DNA of 64,000 nucleotides from assembly GCA_007258455.2 (NCBI GenBank), contig VDFB02373365.1, forward strand, positions 223,547,353 to 223,611,352. The letters are read 5' to 3'. The notes below the pieces were generated by a model, which saw only the letters and a list, made by a program, of their open reading frames with translations, was not told where the DNA came from and ran no database searches. This DNA comes from Sequoia sempervirens. Lineage: Eukaryota > Streptophyta > Pinopsida > Cupressales > Cupressaceae. Positions 21,181-31,828 of the stretch are shown here, one piece after another; the first letter of the stretch is position 1; each line of letters opens with the position of its first letter. Made by a program: the position numbers and the translations under genes.

Positions 21181-22529
21181 ACAAATCCTCTTAAAGACAA
21201 AAAATTGATGATAATGAATGATGGTTTGGAATGTAAAGCCAAATTTTGAAGGGTTCTCACTATAGTGTACAACTAAACTAGTGATCAATGGCTACCATTG
21301 TGAAGTTGTACGCCAAGAAGCGACATATTTCCTTCTTGGGAGAGATATCCAATTTGTGAATTAAGATAATATTAAAGGTTAGAGTGATGATAATGGTTAT
21401 ACAATACATATGGTTTAAGATAATATTAAAGGTTAGAGTGATGATAATGGTTATACAATACATATGGTTTTGGGTGATTTGTTCCCACCACTCATAGATA
21501 CTACATCAACATAGACATAACATTAATGTTTGTTGGTATTCCTCTCGAGGTTGGGGAATCCACCAAAATGGTGAGGCTAGTATCAATGACATCGATTAAG
21601 ACCCATTGGTGTCTAGGTTCAACATTATTCTTGATAGGGCTATTTCTAATGCAAGTTTCTAAATTGACAATGGACCATGGTCCACTTTCCACAACACAAC
21701 TTCTACTTCTCCTTAGGTCCCATTTGTTATTTATTCTCACAAATTCAATAATGGCCCTTTATAACATTAAGTGAAGTTGGGGATTATCTTCCTAAAATTT
21801 TCCTTGGGAGTCTTTACGTTTGTATGGAGTAGACTTGGTGTTTGTGGAATCATTGGACGATGATGGTGATGGGGTTGACAACCTAGAATTACATGGGTAA
21901 AGCTTATACCATTATAGACATAGTTTCATAGAAATTATCTTTATGCTCAGATTAAATAAAATTAATGTATGTTAAAAAGTAATGGCATACAATTATTGAT
22001 AGTAAAATACAAAATGTAAACAATATTTGAGAATTTTGAAATTATTGCTATAAGTATTTTAGTTTATGGTCTTCCATTCTTGGAGCAACCTTATCATGTA
22101 TATTTTTGATAGGTTAATGTATGTATATGACCCCAAGATCAATTTCATCTAGCAGACAAAATTCTAATAAAATAATATATTCATTAAATTTATTATCAAT
22201 AATTTCAAATATTATTTTTTTAAAATAAAATAACAATAATCTTCAAAAGAATAAAAATAAATAAATAAAAGAAGAGTAGTAATTTTTTTTTTAGATGAAA
22301 GGCCATAGCCTAACTAGCCTAACTATTTATATTAATAATATGAAACATAAAGATTAATATAACCAGAATTATAGTATTGATTATGCCAAATATAAGAAGA
22401 TCAAGCAAAATTGTGCCATATGCTAACAACATTGTTTGTTTACGACCACTATTGTCTTTCAAAATAGCAAATACATATGAAAATAAAATATGCAGAAATC
22501 AAAATCGTAATACACTATTTTTCCATGTT
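21181..22529. other. gene-free stretch, nothing identified apart from the 54-bp repeat
   Basis: AT-rich DNA. Frames at 21501-21740 (minus) and 21526-21774 (plus) overlap on opposite strands and match nothing I know. No terminal repeats found. Confidence 0.4.
21363..21470. repeat. perfect 54-bp tandem duplication, two copies
   Basis: 21363-21416 and 21417-21470 are identical as far as I can read, starting AAGATAATATTAAAGG and ending CATATGGTTT. The lack of differences suggests a recent slippage or unequal-exchange event, or an assembly artefact. Confidence 0.9.
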
Positions 22530-23260
22530 TTCATTCTTCCATAAAGCCAACTACTGCATCTGTGTCCTCCTGGTTTGCATTTAAGTCTATACCATTATCA
22601 CCTTGGCCCTCACTCATATCATTTTGATTAGCTGGCTTAATCTAGCAACTGCAACTGACCCACGACCATGCCACTTATGATGAGACAACAAAAGAGAGAT
22701 TGCAAAGAACTTCTCCTTTATGTTATTTACCATCTGAAACCCAAGCTCATATGAATGCACATTTATGACTCTAAACATAACTCAAGGGTCATCATTTTTC
22801 AGTCCTTTCTTTACAACCTCTCATGTTGCTCTGAAACATCGCTTACTCTTAAGGTAACTCTTCGGGAATAATCCTGCAACATACCCTTTTCCCTTGTCTA
22901 GATTTTAGGATTGCACACTCTTCAACAACTTATCTTCCCCAAGAACATTAGGCTAAATAGCCTCTTCAACCAAAATTTCAAGAGACTCTAGGGACTGCAA
23001 TAAATCCATAGCATTGGACAAAAAATTTGACAACAACTGCGAAGGAAACAACAGTCTTGGAGATTTTGGACTTAAAATTTTGTCCCCAATCACTGTACTA
23101 ATACTATCCACCAGGCTTGGAAAAGACATATAGAAAATTTGTGAAAGCTCAAAATCATTTACTTCCCCTGAGAAGGGCTGCTCCCCTTCTTTGATTTGAA
23201 TATGTACTCTAAAGTTCTTCGACACATACTCCATTGGTATACACTTAGCTACCAAACCAG
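22530..23260 (-). pseudogene. unidentified protein-coding relic
   Basis: One minus-strand frame reads coherently for about 240 codons through roughly six stops. It starts near 23255 (CIPMEYVSKNFRVHI), with FSGEVNDFELSQIFYMSFPS, SPRLLFPSQLLSNFLSN, LLQSLESLEILVEEAI and, past stops, VMFRVINVHSYELGFQMVNN and FFAISLLLSHHKWHGRG. Composition looks like real protein rather than chance. I do not recognise the family. It could be an accessory TE protein or a degraded host gene fragment. Confidence 0.4.
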
Positions 23261-24290
23261 TGACACAAACACTTAGATACCACCTTGAAATAGTTTAATC
23301 AGTAAACTTATTTGCACATAATTGCAAATAAAAACTCCTGCCCAAGAAAAACACACGTCCTACTAATAATTGTGACCACCTTGACACAGTGAAAGTAACT
23401 AGCTCTTTTTTTTTCATACAGAGTTGCTCATAAACACCCCAACCCAAGAAATGTCGAGAACATTCTTGACTAAAAGGAAACTTAAAAGAGTATGCCAACC
23501 CAAATAAGAGGAAAACAATGCAAATTCCTCCCAATCTTAACTGAAATAACTGGCACCAGAAGATAAGAACATTACAGTGAATCACAAATGTTAAGACACA
23601 CACAACTTACCACCTCACAATGTGCCTTCGTGATGACTGAGGAAGCAAACTGTTGAAGTGAGTGACAAACTGACCACCATGAACAGTGAATACGTAGCTG
23701 ACTGTGAAAACCCACTAGGCTGAACAACCACACAATATACCTTCTTTAATTCTCCAGAAATGTGTGTGTCATTGAATAACATGGCATTATATAGAAGCGA
23801 GCATGTCTTTTTTGAATGAACCTGCATTGATTTCATATCTTCTCGTAGGAGGAAGTAGATTATTCCACACGACCGAGATCTCTGTTTTGCTTCATGGCTT
23901 AACACTTCATTATGACAGAGAGCTGTAGTTTACTATTTTAATTAAACCTGTCCATTAAATTACATGCAGATTAATAATGAACCCTTCGCGTGGCACAAAG
24001 GATTGTTGCCAAGCACTTCATGTAATAATTCTCCTTGTGAGCTCCGCAAACTTCATGCAAGTTTAATCACAAGCTTAACTTGTGCCATCTGCTACGCCCA
24101 CACAAGCTTTGAAGTCTCTTTGTGCCAAAAAGAGACATTTGTGATGTCGTATACCGGTGACTGCCGCCTTTGTACTTGCTTATTCCTTTGCATATGTCAC
24201 TATTTGGTGCGTCATAACCCGCACACCAACACAACACAATGTAAATGATTTTAATTGCCATGTCAACATGAGACTATACAACCTATAATC
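23261..24290. other. gene-free stretch, nothing identified
   Basis: Only short frames without recognisable motifs (23295-23603 minus, 23615-23905 minus, 23964-24248 plus). No terminal repeats, although parts are less AT-rich than the neighbours. Confidence 0.4.
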
Positions 24291-24511
24291 AATTTTTTTT
24301 TTTCTTTTTTGCAATATATCAATAAATTGCCTTAATATATCCTGCAAAACAAAAAGCCAATTAGAATATCAAACTTTGATTCCCAGGCCGCAATCAATGC
24401 CTCTATTAAACCTCCTTATCTGTTGATCTCACTTTTTTCAAGATTAATTATATCCTTCAAAACTCCTATGTTTTCATTTGCTTTTGCCCCATAAGAAATT
24501 TCTGATTGTTC

Positions 24512-24993
24512 CTACTCACAACCTAGGTTTGCTAGGTAATCAGCTAACTGGTTACCCTCTCTATAAATATGATTTAACTGAAAAGACTTCAGATTGTCTA
24601 ATAAGTGCCAAATTTGTTCCATAACATATTTTAGCTGCCAACTACCTGAACTTCTATCCCTACATGCATTAATGATAACCAATGAATCATCTTCTATTTG
24701 AACCTTGGATAATTTTAGTTGAATGATCAAATGCAACCCATGCAGAAGAGCATGAACTTTTGCTTGATTGTTAGAAACACTAGGAAGCCAAATTGATTTT
24801 TCCCTTATAAGCACCCCCCATGATTTCTTATTGCTACCCCTGCACCTAATATTCCTATATTACCCCGAGCTGCTCCATCAAAGTTTAACTTCACAAATTT
24901 AGTAGGAGGAGGAATCCATACTACCTTTTTTCTTTCTTCAATTCTACATTTGGCTTTCGATTTCCTTTGAAAGGAATAACTAGTAATGGCCAA
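24512..24993 (-). pseudogene. LINE RNase H, broken
   Basis: PPPTKFVKLNFDGAARGNIG (first Asp), VAIRNHGG, NNQAKVHALLHGL (Glu replaced by His in the usual A-x-x-E), IEDDSLVIINACRDRSSGSW (Asp) and LNHIYREGNQLADYLANLG (last Asp). This is the RVT_3 RNase H at the ORF2 end. The two frames overlap by about 10 bp with a frameshift near 24810. Confidence 0.88.
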
Positions 24994-25154
24994 GCCTTAA
25001 GTTACTTTGCATCCCAATCTGAGAATTTCGACCCAACATTCTTAGAATTCAATACATATGCGTTTGTGACTTCATAAATTGACTTTTCCAGGCTGATCAA
25101 CACTTGCTCTATACTAGATAACTGCTTTTGAAAAATCCTCTTGTTTCTCTCCCA

Positions 25155-26111
25155 CTAGATGCACCACACAATTGTAGAAGGGATGATTTTCCAAATGCTT
25201 GCAAATAGTGAAGTCTTATACAAAACTAGCCAGCTTGTAAAAATTTCCCAAAGATTGTGTGGAGAAGGAGAATACCACCCTAATTTTTGTTTTACAAATG
25301 CCCAACATGAACTTGCAAAAGGATAATGTAAAAATAGGTTGTCTACCTCCTCCATACTTGAATCACATAGAACACATTTGAATGGAGCAGCAATTCCAAG
25401 CTTAACCAACCTTTCACTTGTCAAAATTTTGTGCTTTAATGCCAACCAGGTAAAACACCCTGCCTTAGGAAGGACCATTTGATTCCAACAAAAAGACAAT
25501 GCCCTTTGAGGTTTTCCCTGTGCTTCAACATTCATTACTGATTTATACCCCAATCTCATTGTGTAGATACCTATCTTGGAAGGCACCCAAATGAGCTTAT
25601 CTACAACCTTACGACAGTACAATCCTATAACCCAAAATCTTTTGAATTTTACTTGTTGAATATTTGTAATAGAATTATGACTCAATTTTTTCCATTTTAC
25701 TTTCCTCGTATGCTCATCAATCTCATGAAAATAATCTTTTACTTTCATGCTCGTGGTTTGAATTGAGTAATTTTTTGCTGCCTAAAAGTCATACATTGTG
25801 TTCAATGGAGGATACCCATTTCATGAGTCTTGCCAGAAATGCGCCTTTTCACCATCATGAATCTCCCATGTTAAGTATGGGATAATTACTTTTCTGCATT
25901 GTAACAAAAAATTCCACATTGCAGATCCTTGAGGTGGGTTTGAGATAGTGAGTATGTGATTAGATACAACGCAATCTAGGTATTTCACTTGCATGATCTT
26001 ACACCACTTAGCATGTCGTTTTACATGCATATGCCAAACCAACTTGGCCCCTAGTGCCACATTTCTCGAGGAAAAATTATGTACCCCAACACCACCTTTT
26101 AACTTTTCCAT
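25155..26111 (-). pseudogene. LINE ORF2 post-RT and zf-RVT region, broken
   Basis: 25821-26111 encodes MEKLKGGVGVHNFSSRNVAL then GAKLVWHMHV and MWNFLLQCRKVI, the stretch just after the LINE RT. 25155-25748 encodes LIWVPSKIGIYTMRLGYKSV, CWNQMVLPKAGCFTWLAL, CVLCDSSMEEVDNLFLHYPF and CWAFVKQKL, the zf-RVT domain with its C-x2-C and H-C ligands partly intact. One break at about 25750-25820. Confidence 0.88.
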
Positions 26112-26900
26112 ACAAATGTTATGAAGAGTAGTAAATTACTTCTATATAAAAATTTAAAATAGTTTTATTATGAAAGTGCAAAATGGTTTTATAAGAAAGT
26201 GATCAATATAAAAATAATATGATATTAATTATATATATATATAAGTTTAATATCTTTAAATATTATAAACTTTATATATATATTATGAATGATTTAATGA
26301 TAGGATTCTTTAAGGAAAAAGATAATAATACATTATTATATTTGTTTGCTTTTGTCTTTCAGTTTCTATTTTAACGAGTTCATTATTTTATAATTATAAT
26401 TTTATTGATTTAATTAATAAAATAAAAAATGAAATGTTAAATTTAAAGATTATAAAAAATAATTTATATATGAAATATTTATTTATATTTAAAGTCACAT
26501 GACAAAAAAAATTAAACACAAATAAATGTTACATGTTTGTCACAATAGAAACAAAAGAATATATTTTATTTTATTACACTATATTCATTTAAAATAATCA
26601 ATTTTATTATATATTAATTTGATAATTAATTTTCAATATTCAATATTTTATTTAATTATGCCATCATCTATGATTTCGTCATCAAGGAAGCCATTTTGAA
26701 CAAATTTTATTATATCACATTGGATGACATTGTGATATTTTTGGACATGTTCCTAAGGTTTTCCATAAAAACATGGAGAAACATGGATTTGGCTAACATG
26801 AAAGGAATTTTGTAGCTCATATTCCCCACATCCCTTGTCTATAATCTTGACCTTGATATGGTAGGTAGAATTGATGGATGATGTTAATGTCAAGTGGTAG
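26112..26900. other. AT-rich low-complexity stretch
   Basis: Dominated by A and T with ATATAT runs at about 26231-26242 and 26272-26281. No gene. It separates the LINE from the Tat-like protease remnant; the rest of that pol gene is missing here. Confidence 0.6.
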
Positions 26901-26929
26901 GGTCAAACAATAGGATGAAGATGGGAATG

Positions 26930-27650
26930 ATGAAGAAAGAATGAAAAAATTCCACAAGGAAAATGATGGGATTTATTGTAAGGATCTTCCAACATTCTGT
27001 AGAATTGAAAAGGATTAGGATCAGTGATAACTATCTATATTGTTGTGCAAGAATTTGATGCATTGATGATATGTTGATGGGACAACCTACATTGCATGAA
27101 TCCATGGGCAACCAAAAATGATGTCATAATGAAGTTAAAGATCAAGAATGTGGGAAGTTTTTTGTAGGATAGGATCCACTTAAATTGGAAGCCAAATGAT
27201 GGCCTATGATTCTCTCTTTGTGTCATCATAAGCTTTAAAAATTATTTTCTTTTAGGGTTCCATGTCATCCTCAAAATATCTCAATTATAAACGATAAGTT
27301 TGTATGTATAGAGATATGAACCAAACCCACCATTTATAAAGACTCATTTTACTTTACTCTTAATAAAAATAGCCTCTATATGGATTGCTTTGGCATGGGA
27401 TGATTCAATAGAAGACATGTCATTTGTAGTGAATTGTAGGCTCATATAAAGATGACAAGTGACCTACCAAGGCTTGGAATTGATCAAGGTTGATATCACT
27501 AGGGACTCATGACTCTCTTAACGCATGTTCCATTATGGCCTTATAAAGAGGTGATGATCTAAGAAGCTCAAAGATGGATAGCTATGTTTTGTTCCTCCCA
27601 AGATGGTCTAAGAAGTGATATTGGTTGGCTTGTTGAAAGTACAAGGGTGG
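26930..27650 (-). pseudogene. Tat-like protease and pre-protease region of element Z, broken
   Basis: Reading leftward: TXLSIFELLRSSPLYKAIME and HALRESCVPSDINLDQFQAL match the pre-protease segment of the 48-kb Tat element (SIMELL, ALASS, EQFQAMVG). Then VFINGGFGSYLYTYKLIV resembles the protease active site with Asn for the catalytic Asp, and HGFMQ followed by ITDPNPFQFYR matches its C-terminus (LWIHGMQAV, GDPEPFSYC). Frameshifted and with stops. Confidence 0.65.
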
Positions 27651-28438
27651 CCCTAGGACAGTAACTCTATCATGCGTAATAAAAATAGTAGAACTAGGAC
27701 TCCTGATTATGATGGTATTTACTAGTAGATAAACTTCTTCAATATGACCAACTACTGAGTCATATGAGGTGGGTGTGGTATTGAAATTGTTCTTTTGGGA
27801 ATTTTAGGATTGGATTTCATTTGACATTGTGGGTTGATTTTGGTCACACTTCAGAAATGGATCATGATAGATTCCTAATTTCTCATTAGGTGAAGAGGAT
27901 GAGGAACCTTCGACTATAAGTTCACCATGATTGATGAGATCTTGGACATAATTTTTAAGTTACATGCATCTGGAAAGGTTATGATCTTTAACATGATGGT
28001 ATTTATAATATTTATTTTCTCTATACCATGAGGGTTTGCGTTTATTTTCATAAAAGGGTTGTGCATATGAAAACTTGATCATGTTTTTATTGACAATTTT
28101 TGAAATATTGTTTCTATAGGTTCCCCTAAAGAAGTATATTTGCATCTTGGATTATTAGGGAGGGTTCGTTGTCCTTGTGGTATAGAAATAGGTGTTTTGT
28201 TGGAAATTTTGGACATTAGGATTTGTTTGGTTTGGTGTTGTTGGTTTAGTTTGGAAAATATTGGAATTTGTAACCCCATCACTTATGAAATTATTATTCT
28301 TAGGAAAAGATCATGATTTTCATTGGTTTGGGTAGCACTATCTTTGTCTTTGTTATAGATTTTGACCAAAACCTATGTGACAAGGACTTTCTCAATGGTG
28401 ATTACTTTTCCAATATTTTTATCAAAGGTTGAGACACA
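27651..28438 (-). pseudogene. Tat-like gag C-terminus of element Z, broken
   Basis: STFDKNIGKVITIEKVLV followed by IYNKDKDSATQTNEN continues the gag begun at 38668 on the far side of an insertion. At 27960-28020 WYRENKYYKYHHVKDHNLSR with C is the Tat-type Cys/His motif (compare CDFHKIKGQTTTSCM at 47740). Gln/Asn/Pro-rich text lies between. Confidence 0.75.
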
Positions 28439-28958
28439 ATGGACTTGTTGTAAGGATGCTAAGGTTGCGGAACAACTTCCTACACTAGTCTTGAGAGGAA
28501 GATAATGATTTTTTTTATAGATCTTTACGATAGATACATAAACAAAAAAAAAATAAACATAAATATCATACATACCACAACACAGTGATTTACGTGGGGA
28601 AAACCCTTTCAGGAGAAAAACCCCACACTCTAAAAGCCACCCAATATATTATTTAGAAATCACAAAGATTGCAATATACTTGCAAAGAAAGCTTCTCACA
28701 GAAGTATCACCAACTAGAAATCCAGAGGCAAAATGACTGCTATCAGATTCTCATAATACATCACAATACATAGCTATAATAAAATATCCTCATAAAATAG
28801 GGTTGCCTTCTAGGGCAAGACAAGCCAACAAAATATCTACTGTCAGATATGAAACCTAATGATGAACAATCCAAATTTACAATAATAACATATACATAAA
28901 ATTCTTTTGGGAGTGCTGCCCCTGAACCCCTACTGGGGCACATGCCCCCTAGACCGCG
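28439..28958 (-). repeat. element X, left part (LTR/TRIM-like)
   Basis: Non-coding DNA between the Z gag fragment and the Y LTR. On the minus strand it ends in AT-rich sequence and includes AGAGTGTGGGGTTTTTCTCC then GGGTTTTCCCCACGTAAAT, a motif found in plant LTR/TRIM repeats. Its right edge is a G/C-homopolymer-rich segment (ACTGGGGCACATGCCCCCT). With 37138-37232 it forms one insertion split by element Y. Confidence 0.55.
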
Positions 28959-30602
28959 TGTAGACAATGATTTTGGCGAACCAAATGCTCTCTTGCACTT
29001 CTAGGGTTTTTCACCTAAAAGGAGAGAGATGTGGGCCAAAATGCTAATGTCTACACTCAAGATTAATGTAAAAGGGATGCAATGTATTTAAATGTGATGT
29101 CTAAATGCAATAAGCTGAAAGAAAGATGACTTATTGATGTTAAATCTAAGAAATGTGAAGTGCTGGAAAACACAATGTTGTATGCAAACATGTTATAAAT
29201 GACCTAGAAATGCAAAAACTAGATAGAAAGCTATGAAATAAAATGTGTGCACTTGGAAACTGATGAAGAGCATAATGGAGATTGCAAAGACCTCTGAAAT
29301 TCTGAAATATCTTACTTTTGAGCCAATTGGGGACACCTACACCAAGCTAAACGACTTAGTCCCAGATCGGGGAAATTGCTCCAAAGCCCATTTAAGCCAA
29401 ATGGGTATCTAAATCTACAAAAAATTCTGAAAAATAAGTTCAGTGGGACTAAGTTGTCACTAGTGGTGACTTAGTCCACTTTGGAATTTTTGAAAATTCG
29501 GAAGTGGAAACAGATGCCCTAGGTTTGCTCTCTAGTTTCCCACAGGTGTCCGCTTCTGAAACTTTGATTTTTGGGCCTAAAAGTGACTTTTTATTGATAC
29601 TTTGATTTGTTCAACAAGGAGATGTCTTCAATGAATCTTCAACCTAATCTTCAATGATCTTCAAACTCTTAAAGTTCCTAAATCTGCAAGCACACAAGAC
29701 AAGAAGGAGAAATGTTGAATGTTAGGGAACGAGGGTTTGCCTTGATCAAATCCCTTTTTAGGTAATTAAACCAAAATGAAGAAATGAGATAATGAAGCAT
29801 GAAACAATGGAGTTAGTGCCTTGCCATGGTGATAGATCTTGAATTTCTGCAGCAATAGTTGAAGAATCTACCCTTGAATGTCTTAGGAAGCTATATTGAT
29901 GTCTTGCAATGATAAAACCCTAGCTTGCTTGACTTGAGAACATGATGAGTGATGAATGATAAAGAGTTATGACTTAAGATGAGTTAGGAGATGGAAAAAT
30001 GAGGGAATTTTTTTATTATTTATACACAATTATGTTTAAATTCCCGAAAATACCTCATCACAGGCCAACCCTAGGTCTTAAGGAGTAAAAACCTGAAAGA
30101 AATTTGAATTAATTTTGATTTTTGTGCCACATGGGACTAAGTCGCCCAAGGTGGAAACTTAGTCTACCTGGGCAATTTTGATTGGATGTTAAGGATTAAG
30201 ATGTATTAAATGTTTTTAATCGAGTTCTTCAACAAGACACTTAATTGAGGCCTGTAAGTGCATAAAGGGGCCATTTAAAACATAAGAAAGGTGTAAATAT
30301 TGATGAAAAGCATAGAAAAGTGTGAAATTTTGTTACAATACTTTACAACACTTTGAAATAGGTATTGGTAAGGTTATTTAGGTGAATTATAACATTATGG
30401 TCTTAGAAAAGTGTGAAGTTGTGTTACAACACCTTACAACACCTTTACAAGACATCATTAAATGCAATTTATTGAGTTTGCAAGGGTCCAAGACTTAGTG
30501 TGGACGTGTAAAACACCTCACAACACCAAATCAAGACCTCATTAAGTCCAATTTGTCATTAATTATTCCCATATCAAGAAAACTATACACTTTTTGGCGA
30601 CA
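28959..30602 (-). repeat. element Y LTR (left; 3' LTR in element sense)
   Basis: 1,644 bp from TGTAGACAATG to TTTTTGGCGACA, aligned along its length with 35487-37137. It contains two ACTAAGT...ACTTAGT hairpin motifs and one half-site described in the findings. Its AT-rich text includes ATTTATACACAATTATG at about 30019. Confidence 0.93.
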
Positions 30603-30621
30603 CATTAAGCCCCCACTTTAG
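30603..30621 (-). other. element Y polypurine tract
   Basis: On the minus strand CTAAAGTGGGGGCTTAATG directly precedes the LTR start TGTCGCC. It defines the 3' end of the internal domain. Confidence 0.75.
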
Positions 30622-31828
30622 TGAGAGGATGAACTTGCTCCAAACTCTCACTAAAGTAGCCATTCAAGCAGAGTTCAATCGTACCAATGCAGATGACAAA
30701 GAATGAAAAAGATCAAAGGAGATTGTACAAACCCCCAGGATCCAAGATCCTAAGTCAAGCCAACATAAGTATGAAAAGACACATGCAAGGTGAATGATTT
30801 GTAGCAAGACAAGATATATGATTATACAGTGGCAAGAACTAGAAGGAAATGAAAATGGGGTGGATCAAGCTTTGACTGTCTGCCCAACACATTGTGGATT
30901 AGATCTAGGCTTGTTTGTTTGAAAATGTGTACTCACTTTGGGCCGACAAAACTTCTTGGTTGTCTGTTGGGTGAGAAATCCCAAGTATACTCACTCTGGG
31001 GCCACATAACTTCTCGTTGTCCACGGGTTGAGAAATCCCAAAAGGTGGCTATGGGGAAAGTCGTGCCTCAGAATGGGATTCCCGCTCAACCATACTAAAG
31101 TTATACCTCCTGATAACTTTAATAAGGCACCGCAAAAATGATCTTCGAGCTCTATGAGGTAAGCAAAAATTCGTATGCTTGACACTCATAGACATTGTTA
31201 ATGCAAGATAGTGTAAGGAATGTTCAAAGGGATTTTACTTAATTCGTGCAACTTCATCTTAGGGAACATCATGCTCAATGCCTCCAAGAGAGGATAAGTG
31301 CAAACAGTCTCATCTTGTTTCCAAGAGAGGACAAGTGCAAGGTCTCATCCTGGGGAACATTGTGCCAAATGTGTCCAAGAGAGGAAATCGCAAGAAAAAA
31401 GAAAATCACACCATGAAATGTGAGTGGTGATGTATGCCCCCACTTTAAAGCGGTTGCAAACACCAGTACTATGAGCAATTTATTTAAAGTAGAAGAAGAG
31501 GACATGAGAGCTTACTCGGAAAGCCCTATGCCAAGTCATATGTTTCCAATAAACTACATCATGAAAAAGAGAAGTATGTCATATGCGAGCCAACTTAAGG
31601 CATGTCGTCCACATCCCAAGCTTACTCTTATGTATTCATGAAAGGTTAACGACTAGCCAAAGGAGACAACCACAAGTGACATATGAGGACAAGGCTTGCT
31701 AAACCCCGTGCCCCCACTGAGTGCAGGACAAAGGTGAGCCGAAACAATTGATGAAATTTAGGCGAGAGTGAAAATTGGTATCAATTAGAGGAATGAGGTG
31801 CCCCCACAAAGGGAAGCATACCAAACTC
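30622..31828 (-). other. element Y 3' non-coding internal region
   Basis: 1.2 kb between the end of the long frame and the polypurine tract. It contains several near copies of a segment around AAGAGAGGA(A/C)AAGTGCAAG (about 31286, 31321 and 31375) and of AACTTCT(T/C)G-x-TTGTC (about 30950 and 31009). No credible gene. Confidence 0.55.

Larger units (their letters stand above)
24291..26111 (-). mobile_element. LINE (L1-type) remnant, 5'-truncated, with poly-A end
   Basis: Minus-strand ORF2 C-terminal part in order: post-RT segment, zf-RVT, RNase H, then a poly-T run on the plus strand at about 24291-24311, which is the poly-A tail. The element starts abruptly near 26111, a typical 5' truncation. 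I could not find a convincing target duplication. Confidence 0.85.

Noticed and set aside
21363..21470. Possible CRISPR-like direct repeat
   Set aside because: Only two adjacent copies with no spacer, in a plant nuclear context.
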